Shown one piece after another: positions 1 to 8,205 of a DNA stretch of 32,306 nt. The stretch spans positions 1 through 32,306 of the forward strand of contig CAIQCK010000018.1 of NCBI GenBank assembly GCA_903870275.1, read 5' to 3'. The stretch's first letter is position 1; every line of letters begins with the position of its first letter. The DNA is from an uncultured bacterium (GTDB taxonomy: Bacteria > Verrucomicrobiota > Verrucomicrobiia > CAIQCK01). Position numbers and translations under genes: made by a program. The notes under the pieces were generated by a model. It searched no databases and was not told the origin of the DNA. It saw nothing but the letters and a program-made list of their open reading frames with translations.

Positions 1-148
1 CCTCGGGGGAAGGGAAGCAGGGGTCTGCACACCCTCAACTCACTTGTGTTCTTGACCCTCTCAGACGATTGCGGTATCAACCCGCCATGGGTGCTGCACT
101 ATTGGACCGCCACCCGCTGCACTTTTCAACCGCCGTTTACAGGCCCTT

Positions 149-1066
149 GTGCAGAAGAAAGACCGGGTCGAGAAACAGATTGCCGATCTGGAGAGGGATA
201 TAGCCAACAAGCGCGAGGAGCAACGTCTGGTGGGGGACAGTTCTCAAAACCTCCGGCTCACCATCAACCAACTCCTCGACTTGCAGAAGCTCAGCATCCA
301 AAAGGCGGTGCCACTGACAGAATCCGAGAAAAGCAACCTATCTGCCAGTCTGACGCGCTTCCTCGAAAACCAGAAGCTATACCAAGGCATGAACCAGAGC
401 CTGGCCGACCTGGCGTCCACAAAACTCAAGCTGGAAGAAGACAAGCGGCAGGTCGAACAGCAAATCGCGAAGCAGAAGGAACCCGCCCAGAAGGAGTATG
501 AAAAGCAAAGCGAGTCGCACCGTCTCAAGCTGGCTTTATATCAATTGCTCGTTCTTGTCCCGCTGTTGCTGGTCGCCGGATTTCTTGTGATCCGCAAGCG
601 ATCCAGCCTTTATTTCCCGCTGCTTTTGTCCTTCGGTGGCGCCATCCTTGTGAAGGTGGGCTTCGTGGTTCACGAATACTTCCCTTCACGATACTTCAAG
701 TACATCCTGATTCTCGTGCTGTTGGGCGTGGTGGTCCGTCTGCTCATCCACCTCATCAGGATCGTGGCCTTTCCAAAAGTGGAGTGGATGTTCCAGCAGC
801 GCCGGCAAGCCTATGAGCGGTTCCTCTGTCCCATCTGTGAATACCCCATCCGCACCGGCCCGCGCAAATTTCTCTACTGGACACGGCGCACCGTCCACAA
901 GATCCTTCCACATGCGGACCCGACTGTGAAAGTGGAGTCCTACACATGTCCGTGTTGTGGCACGGGGTTGTTTGAGGAATGCACGGCCTGTCACAACATC
1001 AGACATTCCTTGCTCGGACACTGCGAGCATTGCGGCGCAGCAAAGGAAACGACCAACCAACCGTAA
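149..1066 (+). CDS. Coiled-coil membrane protein with C-terminal zinc ribbons
   Basis: I do not recognise a named family. The 305-residue product begins with about 125 residues of charged, Leu/Gln/Lys-rich sequence that should form a coiled coil. Three hydrophobic segments follow at about residues 130-150, 157-177 and 185-205. The C-terminal 80 residues hold CPIC, CPCC, CTAC and CEHC pairs, which look like two zinc ribbons. The protein is probably a cytoplasmic-membrane protein with a metal-binding tail; its partner is unknown. The start is uncertain: GTG at 149 has no clear ribosome binding site, and the frame is open upstream to a TGA at 53-55 without an ATG, so the N terminus could be eroded. 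It converges on the 1106-1567 gene, which also combines a membrane helix with zinc-ribbon cysteines. Confidence 0.7.
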   Translation: MQKKDRVEKQIADLERDIANKREEQRLVGDSSQNLRLTINQLLDLQKLSIQKAVPLTESEKSNLSASLTRFLENQKLYQGMNQSLADLASTKLKLEEDKRQVEQQIAKQKEPAQKEYEKQSESHRLKLALYQLLVLVPLLLVAGFLVIRKRSSLYFPLLLSFGGAILVKVGFVVHEYFPSRYFKYILILVLLGVVVRLLIHLIRIVAFPKVEWMFQQRRQAYERFLCPICEYPIRTGPRKFLYWTRRTVHKILPHADPTVKVESYTCPCCGTGLFEECTACHNIRHSLLGHCEHCGAAKETTNQP

Positions 1067-1105
1067 CGACTATCGCTATAGGCGCTGAGAACTCACTTCT
1101 TGTTA

Positions 1106-1567
1106 TTACTCACCCCCCCCACCAACCAGGTAGCGCACCAACCACGCGATCAGCAAACCGAATACAATCCCAAGGAACACCAGCACTACTTTGTTCACCC
1201 ATTGGTCATCCCTCTTATCGTCCAACACATGTCGATGCAAGTGCCGGGAGGGCGGCCCGTGCAACCGGCTTCCGCATTTGCCACAATGATCCAAAACACG
1301 TTCATTCGTATGGTTGCAGCGTCGGCACTGAATATAAAGATGTGCGCCGCATTGGCCGCAGCGGTTGTCGCTCCGGAGATTCAAAGACTGACATTTCGCG
1401 CACCTGATCTCTCCGGCCGAGAGGTTCGTGACCTGATCGTGAGGTGATTCTCGATGGTCATCGTTCATAAGTCGTTTGGCGGACACAACCTTCCTGGTAT
1501 CCAAAGCCAGTTCGCAAGCCTGCTTGGGACCTTTCAGTGTCTCGAATCTCTTCCGACTTGCCTCCAC
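1106..1567 (-). CDS. Small zinc-ribbon protein with C-terminal membrane anchor
   Basis: The 153-residue product carries four CxxC pairs in its middle (CAKC, CGQC, CRRC and CGKC), the pattern of a double zinc ribbon. A single hydrophobic helix (VVLVFLGIVFGLLIAWLV) lies close to the C terminus and ends in a Gly-rich tail, so it should be a tail-anchored membrane protein. The function is unknown. Translation may start at 1567 or at the internal ATG at 1468 (MNDDHRESP); the segment before Met34 is basic and not obviously conserved. The stop lies 39 bp from the stop of the convergent coiled-coil/zinc-ribbon gene, and the shared architecture suggests the two may act on related partners, which is only an inference. 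Confidence 0.65.
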   Translation of the reverse strand: MEASRKRFETLKGPKQACELALDTRKVVSAKRLMNDDHRESPHDQVTNLSAGEIRCAKCQSLNLRSDNRCGQCGAHLYIQCRRCNHTNERVLDHCGKCGSRLHGPPSRHLHRHVLDDKRDDQWVNKVVLVFLGIVFGLLIAWLVRYLVGGGGE

Positions 1568-1804
1568 AATTCACTGATGCGCATCCTGCGCGGCAACGTC
1601 CTGCTTTTTGCCTTCGGTGAAACCTACTCCCAACGACGAATCTCGAATATTAGGAATCTCCCTAATCTAGTGTAAGGAAAACCCCTACGGGCCAAGCAAG
1701 GAAATGCATCGTTCATCGCCCATCTTGCTTGTGTCGGCCTCTCATTTCTCTCTTCCCCATCGTTTCTTGCAATTCCCCGGTGTTACGGGCATAAACAGCG
1801 CGCT

Positions 1805-2155
1805 ATGAACCTAACCGACATCACATCCAAAGACCTCGTCAGAATCACCAAACTCCTCCAGAAGAAGGAAGCCTTGCTCGAAAGAGTGGCCAAGGTGGAC
1901 AGCAAACTGTCGGCCTTTGAATCCGGAAAACCGGCAGCCGCTGTTGTGGGCAAGAAACGGACCATGAGTGCCGCAGGCCGTGCCGCTGTGGCCGCGGCTC
2001 AAAAGGCGCGCTGGGCGAAAATCAGGGGCAAGAAGGCCGCGAAGCCGGTTGGCAAGAAGCGAAAGATGTCCGCCGCTGGCCGTGCGGCCATTGTCGCGGC
2101 TCAAAAAGCTCGTTGGGCGAAGATCAAGGCCGCCAAGGCCAAGAAGCAAGGTTGA
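1805..2155 (+). CDS. Small basic protein with tandem SAAGRAA/AQKARWAK repeats
   Basis: The 116-residue product has an N-terminal helical part (residues 1-45, with a KKEALLERVAKVDSKLSAF stretch likely to form a coiled coil) followed by two 34-residue units. Each unit contains GKKR-MSAAGRAA, then AAQKARWAKI and a Lys-rich linker. The protein is very rich in Lys, Arg and Ala, with few acidic residues after residue 45. Short proteins with this Ala/Arg/Lys motif ending in ARWAK are common in Verrucomicrobiota and Acidobacteriota. The composition suggests nucleic-acid binding, perhaps a histone-like role, but this is inference. I see no strong Shine-Dalgarno before the ATG at 1805. The pyruvate kinase gene follows 111 bp downstream on the same strand. 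Confidence 0.75.
   Translation: MNLTDITSKDLVRITKLLQKKEALLERVAKVDSKLSAFESGKPAAAVVGKKRTMSAAGRAAVAAAQKARWAKIRGKKAAKPVGKKRKMSAAGRAAIVAAQKARWAKIKAAKAKKQG
1949..2152 (+). repeat. Two tandem 102-bp coding repeats
   Basis: Bases 1949-2050 and 2051-2152 encode two successive 34-residue units of the basic protein. They share the order GKKR, MSAAGRAA, AQKARWAKI at the protein level and much of the DNA, with synonymous differences such as AAACGG versus AAGCGA. The pattern fits an old internal duplication kept under selection. Confidence 0.8.
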
Positions 2156-2266
2156 GCGTTTATTCCATTATTTCCGCGTGATTTGAAGGGCGCGGCATTG
2201 CAGATCAGCGACGGCGATGGCGCGGCCGAAATCCTTTTTATCGCGCGGTAGCTGGAGGGTTTCCTC

Positions 2267-3286
2267 ATGACGAAAACAGAGATCGTATGCACACTCGGCC
2301 CGGCGTCGGACAAGGAAAGTGTCCTCCGGCAGATGATGCGCGCGGGAATGGACGTCGTACGGCTCAATTTTTCTCACGGGACGCTCGATGAGCACCTCAA
2401 GAAGATTGGTCTGGTGAGAGAGCTGAACAGGAAATACCGCCGGCACATTCGCATCCTGGGCGATCTCGAAGGCTATCGCATGAGGGTCGGCGAACTGAAG
2501 GATAAGAAGCCGGTCCTTGTCAAAAAGCGGCAAACCCTGTGGCTCACAACCGAAGATATCTTCGGGGAAGGCGACCGCATTCCCTTTGATTGGGCGGGGT
2601 CGCTCCAGCCGATCAAACCGGGGCAACATGTCTATATAGACGACGGCAACATTGCGCTGGTGGTCGAAACCAGAAGCCAGAAGGAACTGAAGACCCGCGT
2701 GGTTGTCGGCGGCCCCATCAAGGAACACAAGGGGATCAACATTCCCGGCGTCAAGTTGGACATTCGGGGTCTGACTCGCAAGGACAAGGAGGACATCCAT
2801 TTTTGCATCGAGCACAAGGTGGATTACATCGCGCAATCCTTCGTTCGAGACAAGCAGGACATTCTCGACTTGCGACACCATCTGAAAAGCCACTCGCACG
2901 CCTGCGGTGTCATCGCCAAGATCGAAAACCGGGAGGGGATCCGGAACATTGACGAGATCATGTCGGTCTGTGAAGGCATCATGGTGGCGCGTGGAGACAT
3001 GGGCATTTCCATTCCCATTTACGAGGTGCCTTTTGTGCAGAAAAGAATCATCAGAAAATGCAATCGGGCAAAGAAGTTCGTGATCACCGCGACGCAGATG
3101 CTCGAAAGCATGACAGAACATCCGATCCCGACGCGCGCCGAAGTGTGCGACGTGGCCAACGCGATCTTGGATGGCACCGATTACGTGATGCTTTCCGCCG
3201 AGTCCGCCGCCGGTCTTTACCCCGTCCAGTGCGTGGAAATGATGAGCCAGATCATCAGATACACAGAAAAACACCGCGCCCACTGA
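2267..3286 (+). CDS. pyk: Pyruvate kinase, short form lacking the C-terminal domain
   Basis: The product should transfer phosphate from phosphoenolpyruvate to ADP, giving pyruvate and ATP in glycolysis. Visible family motifs are [10 protein letters not shown] (residues 5-14), VRLNFSHG with the substrate-binding Arg, the catalytic-Lys motif [10 protein letters not shown], the metal-site segment [11 protein letters not shown] and ATQMLESM. At 339 residues it is well short of the usual 470 or so: it ends just after the (beta/alpha)8 barrel and lacks the C-terminal regulatory domain, so classical fructose-bisphosphate control is not expected. The usual D-x-x-GPxIRxG motif reads [10 protein letters not shown] here, which points to a divergent clade, so the substrate should be treated with care. 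The ATG at 2267 has a good Shine-Dalgarno (GGAGGG) 8 bp upstream. Confidence 0.88.
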   Translation: MTKTEIVCTLGPASDKESVLRQMMRAGMDVVRLNFSHGTLDEHLKKIGLVRELNRKYRRHIRILGDLEGYRMRVGELKDKKPVLVKKRQTLWLTTEDIFGEGDRIPFDWAGSLQPIKPGQHVYIDDGNIALVVETRSQKELKTRVVVGGPIKEHKGINIPGVKLDIRGLTRKDKEDIHFCIEHKVDYIAQSFVRDKQDILDLRHHLKSHSHACGVIAKIENREGIRNIDEIMSVCEGIMVARGDMGISIPIYEVPFVQKRIIRKCNRAKKFVITATQMLESMTEHPIPTRAEVCDVANAILDGTDYVMLSAESAAGLYPVQCVEMMSQIIRYTEKHRAH

Positions 3287-3466
3287 ACTGTCCTTCAATC
3301 TAGGAATTAACAGATGGCCGAAGCGTCAACGTCTGTCGCTCCCCACCCGAAAACAACTCCTTCAACTACGGCTGGCGAGTTCGCTTGACGCACCGCAAAC
3401 CCTGTGACAACCTCCGCACCAGAAACCTGAACCGGCTTATCAGTCAGTCATCATCGGAAAACTCTT

Positions 3467-3637
3467 ATGAAGATCCCACTTCCAACACAAACAGGACGTG
3501 ATGCTGGCGCACCCGCGCCCGTTTCGGCCCTGGCTGGACCGGGCGGACTCTCGTTGGTGGACGCGGCGTTGAGCTTCCTGGTGATGATCGGTTTCGGCTT
3601 GACGGTTTGGTTCCTGTTCCAGGCGCATTTGAGTTAA
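3467..3637 (+). CDS. Possible single-helix membrane microprotein (56 aa)
   Basis: An ATG at 3467 opens a 56-codon frame ending in TAA at 3635-3637. The N-terminal 25 residues are Pro/Ala/Gly-rich and polar. Residues 30-51 (LVDAALSFLVMIGFGLTVWF) form one strongly hydrophobic segment, followed by a short FQAHLS tail. This matches a small single-pass membrane protein. Its stop overlaps the stop of the minus-strand GH71/99-like gene by 4 bp within TTAA. I do not recognise a family. No strong ribosome binding site is visible, so the call rests on the hydrophobic pattern and the tight fit between neighbours. Confidence 0.45.
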   Translation: MKIPLPTQTGRDAGAPAPVSALAGPGGLSLVDAALSFLVMIGFGLTVWFLFQAHLS

Positions 3638-4956
3638 CGCCCTCTCGACATTTCGATCAGGTCCCGAACCGCCTTGAGGTAATAATTCGGGGGTAGTTTT
3701 CCTTTGCCGTCCTTGGTGGGATAGATACCCATCCCGAAACTCTGTCCTTCCGAAAAGTCGTTCCAATGGCCGATGATCACGAAATCGGGCTTGGGATCTG
3801 CCATGACGATTTGGAATTCCGTGGTGAGCAGGTGTTTCTCGTCGCCTTCCGTCCCGTCGAGAGCGATCCAACGCTTCCGCTCCGCGGTGTGTGCGAGGGT
3901 CTTGGACTGAAGTTCAAATCCGGGCACCACCATCCCCGCCACCGTCTGCCGTCCGGTTGCCTGGTTTGTGAAAACGCCCTTCCGATCCCTGATTTGCTTG
4001 GGCGCGATCGGAGCCCAGAGCCACTTGCCGTCAGCGATGCGTTCCACAGCAGGATCGAATTTGAAATACACGTCATCAAGAATCAGAAATGGCTCCACCC
4101 CGTGCGCTTCAGCAAACGCTTTCTTCGCCGCGGCAAAGGCTTCATGCCAGAGCTTCATGGTCTCCTTCGCCATCCATGCCGTATTGGTCGCATACATGAA
4201 TATCACCGGGCGGCCGCCGCGATCCGGAGGCGATCCGTCGTGGGTGAGCCAGAGATCCTTATCGTGCGCCATATACCGGTATGCGTTAATCCATTTTTCC
4301 GCGAGATACTTGCGCCCCATGTCGGCACTGACCGCCAATGGCGCCAGGGGGACGCTCTTGTAGTCGTATCGGTATTTGATCCATGATGGATTCCCGTTCT
4401 TATCCTTGCCCGGGAATTGCTCCCGCAACTGTTCATAACGGTAATGGTAAAACGTGTGCGAAGGGGTGTCGTCCAGGAGACAGATTTTGAGTTTTGCCCT
4501 GGCTTCCCGTATTCCTTTCACCATCGAGGGAATAATGTATTTGTCCTGGGTGGGGTCATGTTCGGCATTCGGAACCTCAAGGTCTTTGCGGTCACCGAAT
4601 GAATCCATTGCCACCCAATCCAGTCCCGCGGCGCTCATCTGGCGCGCCTGATCGATCCAATAATCGAGCAGCGCGCAATCGTATCGTCCCCGTCTCAACT
4701 TATTTGGATCGGAGGTCGGTGCCGCCGGATTTCCGTCCGGGTCGAGCGGGACATAGCGCATGTTCTCCAGGCGGCTTTGGTTGTCGATACCGGGATACAC
4801 CGACCCGTCGAGCCAATGCGGCTGACCGGTGTGGTTTCTTCCCCAGATAATGGTGCCGAATCGGGTGCCCAACCCGGCTGCTTTGTCCGTCTGTTCATCG
4901 GCCGCAAATGAAGTGAGAAGAAATCCGAAAACGATGAAAACAGCGCCTTCCCTCAT
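3634..4956 (-). CDS. Secreted GH71/GH99-like (DUF5010-type) TIM-barrel protein
   Basis: The start at 4956 (MREGAVFIVFGFLLTSFAA) gives a signal peptide with cleavage expected after the final Ala; the frame stays open upstream to a GTG at 5034, but that start would bury the signal. The mature part of about 420 residues contains YDCALLDYWIDQARQMSAAGLDW and VAMDSFGDR near residues 95-125, FLILDDVYFKF near 300 and IIGHWNDFSEGQSFGMGIYP near the C terminus. These resemble the glycoside hydrolase 71/99-like barrels in which a conserved W-N-E/D segment carries an active-site acid. It probably acts on an extracellular polysaccharide, with unknown substrate. It is divergent from the CvfB gene and convergent with the 56-residue ORF. 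Family placement is from memory of motifs and is moderate. Confidence 0.65.
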   Translation of the reverse strand: MREGAVFIVFGFLLTSFAADEQTDKAAGLGTRFGTIIWGRNHTGQPHWLDGSVYPGIDNQSRLENMRYVPLDPDGNPAAPTSDPNKLRRGRYDCALLDYWIDQARQMSAAGLDWVAMDSFGDRKDLEVPNAEHDPTQDKYIIPSMVKGIREARAKLKICLLDDTPSHTFYHYRYEQLREQFPGKDKNGNPSWIKYRYDYKSVPLAPLAVSADMGRKYLAEKWINAYRYMAHDKDLWLTHDGSPPDRGGRPVIFMYATNTAWMAKETMKLWHEAFAAAKKAFAEAHGVEPFLILDDVYFKFDPAVERIADGKWLWAPIAPKQIRDRKGVFTNQATGRQTVAGMVVPGFELQSKTLAHTAERKRWIALDGTEGDEKHLLTTEFQIVMADPKPDFVIIGHWNDFSEGQSFGMGIYPTKDGKGKLPPNYYLKAVRDLIEMSRGR

Positions 4957-5172
4957 GAAGAACCCGGCGTATCCCATCGCGTGTTTGATGAGGTCTTCGA
5001 GTGGTGTGTTGTTGCTGGATTGCAAGCGGTTCACGATGAACAGCGTAACGGATGACAGATGAAACGTCTATCGTTTCCCCAATACGCAGACAGGACCTGT
5101 TGCTGCAATCAGAAATCCAAGAGCGGCGATTTTTCTCCCGAAACCTCCTGCCGGCTGTTATGTTCATGCGTC

Positions 5173-6018
5173 ATGGATTTTCTTGGTAAAATTAACTGCC
5201 TGCGCCTCGTGAGACATGCGACTCCCGGGGCCTATTTGGATGGAGGGGAGTTGGGGGAGATTCTGCTGCCCCGGCGTTACGTCCCGGCCAAAGCGGTTCC
5301 CGGCGATTCCTTGGAGGTCTTTGTCTATCGCGATTCGGAAGATCGTTTGGTCGCGACGACGGAAGTGCCTCTCGCCGTTGTGGGGGACTTTGCCTGCCTG
5401 AAAGTCATCAGTGTCCATTGCCAGATTGGCGCCTTTCTCGACTGGGGGCTGAGCAAGGATTTGTTGCTTCCGTTTCGGGAGCAAATCTCTCCTCTCAGTC
5501 CGGGACAGAGCGTGATGGTTTACGTTCACCTCGATTCCAAAACGGATCGGATCGTTGCGACGGCGCGATTGAAGCGGCATCTCTCCAAGGCGCATCCATC
5601 GTATCAGGCGGGGCAGCCGGTGAATCTTGTCATCGTGGACAAAACGCCCCTCGGTTACAACGCCCTCGTGGAGCGGGAGCACATGGGCCTTCTTTTTGCG
5701 AACAACATCTCGTCGAGCCTTGAGGTTGGGCAGCAACTCAAGGGATTCGTTCGCGCGGTTCATCCCGACGGCAAGATAGACCTCAACCTCGACGCTTCCG
5801 GCTACAAACGCGTCGCACCGTTGGCGGATCAAATCATCGAGGCCCTCAAGCAAAATGGCGGGCGGCTGCCGTTTGATGACAACAGTTCTCCCGAATCCAT
5901 CCGTGAGAAGTTCAGCGTCAGCAAGAAAGCCTTCAAGCAAGCTCTTGGCGGACTCTACAAGGCGCGTCGAATCAAGTTTCTCAATCCGGGCATCGAACTC
6001 ATCGGCGGCAAGCCTTGA
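5173..6018 (+). CDS. cvfB: CvfB/YitL-type S1 RNA-binding protein
   Basis: The 281-residue product starts at the ATG at 5173 with MDFLGKINCLRLVRHATPGA, the typical opening of CvfB-family proteins; the in-frame ATG at 5059 would add 38 residues with no likeness to the family. Three S1-like beta-barrel units can be traced: residues 1-65 (with EILLPRRYVP), 66-130 (GDFACLKVISVHCQIGAFLDWG) and 135-215 (LVIVDKTPLGYNALVEREHMGLLF). The C-terminal 60 residues (GGRLPFDDNSSPESIREKFS then SKKAFKQALGGLYKARRI) match the winged-helix domain. The family binds RNA and affects virulence-gene expression in Staphylococcus; here it is probably a housekeeping RNA-binding factor. It stands alone on the plus strand. 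Confidence 0.88.
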   Translation: MDFLGKINCLRLVRHATPGAYLDGGELGEILLPRRYVPAKAVPGDSLEVFVYRDSEDRLVATTEVPLAVVGDFACLKVISVHCQIGAFLDWGLSKDLLLPFREQISPLSPGQSVMVYVHLDSKTDRIVATARLKRHLSKAHPSYQAGQPVNLVIVDKTPLGYNALVEREHMGLLFANNISSSLEVGQQLKGFVRAVHPDGKIDLNLDASGYKRVAPLADQIIEALKQNGGRLPFDDNSSPESIREKFSVSKKAFKQALGGLYKARRIKFLNPGIELIGGKP

Positions 6019-6103
6019 GTGCCGGACGGTGGCGCCATAAGGCAGGAAAATCACCGCTTCCCTGAGCGCGAGTCAACTCCATCCCCAAGACTGACCGGCG
6101 CTG

Positions 6104-6170
6104 CTTTCGGGTTGATGATAGAGGGCTCCAGCCGTAATCTGGGCACGTTCTTGGAGGAACAAGGATGCAT
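6104..6170 (+). repeat. Shared leader element, copy C (5' of transglutaminase-like gene)
   Basis: This stretch aligns with 15514-15584 upstream of the DegT-type gene. Shared blocks are TTGATG, GGGCTTC/GGGCTCC, CGTAATCTG, GC-CGTTC, TGGAG-AA and AAGGATG-ATG. It ends in a Shine-Dalgarno (GGAGG) and ATG. The genes that follow are unrelated, so the likeness is in the leader and not due to gene duplication. Confidence 0.75.
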
Positions 6171-8054
6171 GCGGTCATGAACAACAACACGGGGCGCGCC
6201 CCGCGCCTGCCGCATCTGCCGATTGCCGGGCGCAGCGAGGTTGCCCTTGAACCGGTTCAGTTCCTCGCGACCAGGCCAATGCGTTTTCTCATGACTTGCC
6301 GGATACTCATGATTCTTACAGCGCTTGGGCTTTCGTTGACGGTTTTGGCGGCCCAAAAGGCACCGACGAAGCCGGATACGGGAACCGGCGGCGGTATCCT
6401 GAGCCAGGAGTGTTGCACCGCCGTCGGACCCTTGCTTCGAAGCGCGGGCGGGGCGCTGACTCCGGCTGTGCGAAAGGCTTACTTGGATTGGGCCGAGAAG
6501 ACCGTCCTTGAGAAACTGCGCCAGAGCGATCAACCCGTGCCCGAGAGTTGCCTCGCGGAAGTCCGCTGTGACGACACGTTGAACGACGCGATATTCGGCA
6601 GTGTGTTTCCACCGGACCCCAGCATTCTGCAAAACTACGCGCAGTTGCGCACCGAATTGGGGGAGGGATTTCTGGCGAAGTACCGCTCGCTGGTCATTGC
6701 CATCGCGGTGGCCAAACGGACCAAGGGGGTGGAAGAGGCCAGCGCCATCAAGAACATCGGCCGGGACTATCAACCCGGCTTTTGGGTGGATGAAGGGTTG
6801 CCGGTTCCTCAATCCGGGGCGGAGAAGGATTTCGTTCGGCACATCGCAAATTTCATGAAGGAATCAAGTGTTTCGGCGCTCGACTTGTTTCAAAACGCGG
6901 ACCTCCAGGAGCAGTTGAAGACGGCCCTCACCAAAGAGGGCATCCCTTCCCGATTCATTGCCCAAGTCAAGAAATCCATGACGTTCGGGGACCGGCTCAA
7001 GTATGCGATGGTTCTTCTTGGCCAGAGACCCGCCGCTCGCGAGCCAAAGCCGGCCACAACCGCATGGTTGCGTCATCTGGTCGCGATCCACGAGGCCAGA
7101 CCCGTCTCCACGCCGACGGTCAATGGCCGGCTGTTGCCGTGGCCGTTGTTTCCCATGGACAAGGCACCCTGGCCACTGCTCATGCCGTTGGCGCACTCGA
7201 TCCCGCTGAGTGAGGCGAACTACATTTGGGAGGCGTTTCAGGGTCAACATGGCCGGGACCGCTATCATACCTACGGCCCGTATCGGGCGGGCATAGATTA
7301 CATGGTCCATGCCCTGAATCCCTCCAAGTGGTTTTGGGACGCCTGGCCTGACCGCATCGTGCATGGCGGAGGATGCGTGGACCTCTCCAAAGGGACGGTG
7401 GATTTGTATTCCGCGTTGGGCAAGCCGGCGATGTGGGCCGGCCAACCGGGGCATTCCAACCTCATCACGTTCCAGCATGCCGGCGGGGCTTGGACGGCCG
7501 GGAACGAACAGGCTTTTGCCGGCGGATTGGACGTGACAACCGCCCAGTGGTATTTCAACGAGGATCATGGCACGCAACTTCACTTTCGAGACCTCTACTA
7601 CTGGCCCTATGGGGAGTATCATTTCGGTCTGGTTCTCGCCATGAATGCCGGTTTGAAGTCCTACATGGACACACGCGTGGCGGCGAATTTATTCCGGGCC
7701 TTGCCCGACGCGGACAAACCGACGCTGGGCGTAAAGCTCCTCCGATCCGTGCTGCAGGCAAACCCGTTCAACCCGGCTATTTGGTATCGGCTCGCTCAAC
7801 AAACCACCGATGCCAACGAAGGCAGGGGACTTTCCGAGGCGGCAAAGACGGGGAATCCGAAAATCCTTTTCGACCATCCGGGCAACATTACTGCAACAAA
7901 CAAGACGACAGGCAATGGCGCGCATGAAAAAGGAGGAAAAACCGCGCATCACGGGGCGGGATCGGTTCGCGACCAGTATTGGCGAACGCTGGCGCTGTCC
8001 GTGTCACGGTATTCCGCTCCATCCCCCAAAGCCGGCACCGCGATTGGTCAATAG
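6165..8054 (+). CDS. Secreted protein with transglutaminase-like Cys/His signature
   Basis: The frame opens at an ATG at 6165 with a strong Shine-Dalgarno (GGAGG, 7 bp away) inside a leader shared with the DegT gene. The signal peptide (MRFLMTCRILMILTALGL, ending VLAAQ) begins at the in-frame ATG at 6279. Either the 38-residue extension is translated or 6279 is the true start. The mature part has a helical N-terminal half. It then carries HGGGCVDLSKGTVDLYSALG and, 20 residues on, GQPGHSNLI, with Cys at about 366 and His at about 392 counted from 6279. This G-G-C...S...ALG-x-P-A...GH pattern resembles papain-like/transglutaminase-like folds. The last 60 residues are low in hydrophobicity and may be a disordered tail. 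The substrate is unknown, and the peptide-bond or crosslinking role is inferred from the Cys/His pair only. Confidence 0.7.
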   Translation: MHAVMNNNTGRAPRLPHLPIAGRSEVALEPVQFLATRPMRFLMTCRILMILTALGLSLTVLAAQKAPTKPDTGTGGGILSQECCTAVGPLLRSAGGALTPAVRKAYLDWAEKTVLEKLRQSDQPVPESCLAEVRCDDTLNDAIFGSVFPPDPSILQNYAQLRTELGEGFLAKYRSLVIAIAVAKRTKGVEEASAIKNIGRDYQPGFWVDEGLPVPQSGAEKDFVRHIANFMKESSVSALDLFQNADLQEQLKTALTKEGIPSRFIAQVKKSMTFGDRLKYAMVLLGQRPAAREPKPATTAWLRHLVAIHEARPVSTPTVNGRLLPWPLFPMDKAPWPLLMPLAHSIPLSEANYIWEAFQGQHGRDRYHTYGPYRAGIDYMVHALNPSKWFWDAWPDRIVHGGGCVDLSKGTVDLYSALGKPAMWAGQPGHSNLITFQHAGGAWTAGNEQAFAGGLDVTTAQWYFNEDHGTQLHFRDLYYWPYGEYHFGLVLAMNAGLKSYMDTRVAANLFRALPDADKPTLGVKLLRSVLQANPFNPAIWYRLAQQTTDANEGRGLSEAAKTGNPKILFDHPGNITATNKTTGNGAHEKGGKTAHHGAGSVRDQYWRTLALSVSRYSAPSPKAGTAIGQ

Positions 8055-8085
8055 ACCAATGCGATCCCCGCAGATTTGATCCCGG

Positions 8086-8205
8086 TCACTGCTTCCCGCC
8101 CGGATACAGTTCCTTGATCTCCACCTTCCCCGCCTTGGCGAGGATCCGCAACGCGGCATCCCGACCGTGCGGAATGTTTACGATTGGGGACGAACTCGTC
8201 GCGAT
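8086..8205 (-). pseudogene. Possible orphan C-terminal coding fragment after the GH29 gene
   Basis: Immediately after the GH29 stop codon, and in the same frame, 39 sense codons run to a TGA at 8086-8088. The last 28 encode HGRDAALRILAKAGKVEIKE followed by LYPGGKQ, which has the composition of real protein and ends in a typical Gly/Lys-rich tail. No start codon with a ribosome binding site is visible. It may be the 3' end of a gene otherwise lost by deletion, or a stretch once joined to the fucosidase. I do not recognise its family. Confidence 0.3.

Noticed and set aside
46..501. A 151-residue open frame at the window start
   Set aside because: It is a shifted reading of the coiled-coil gene, with Arg/Pro-rich composition and no domain.
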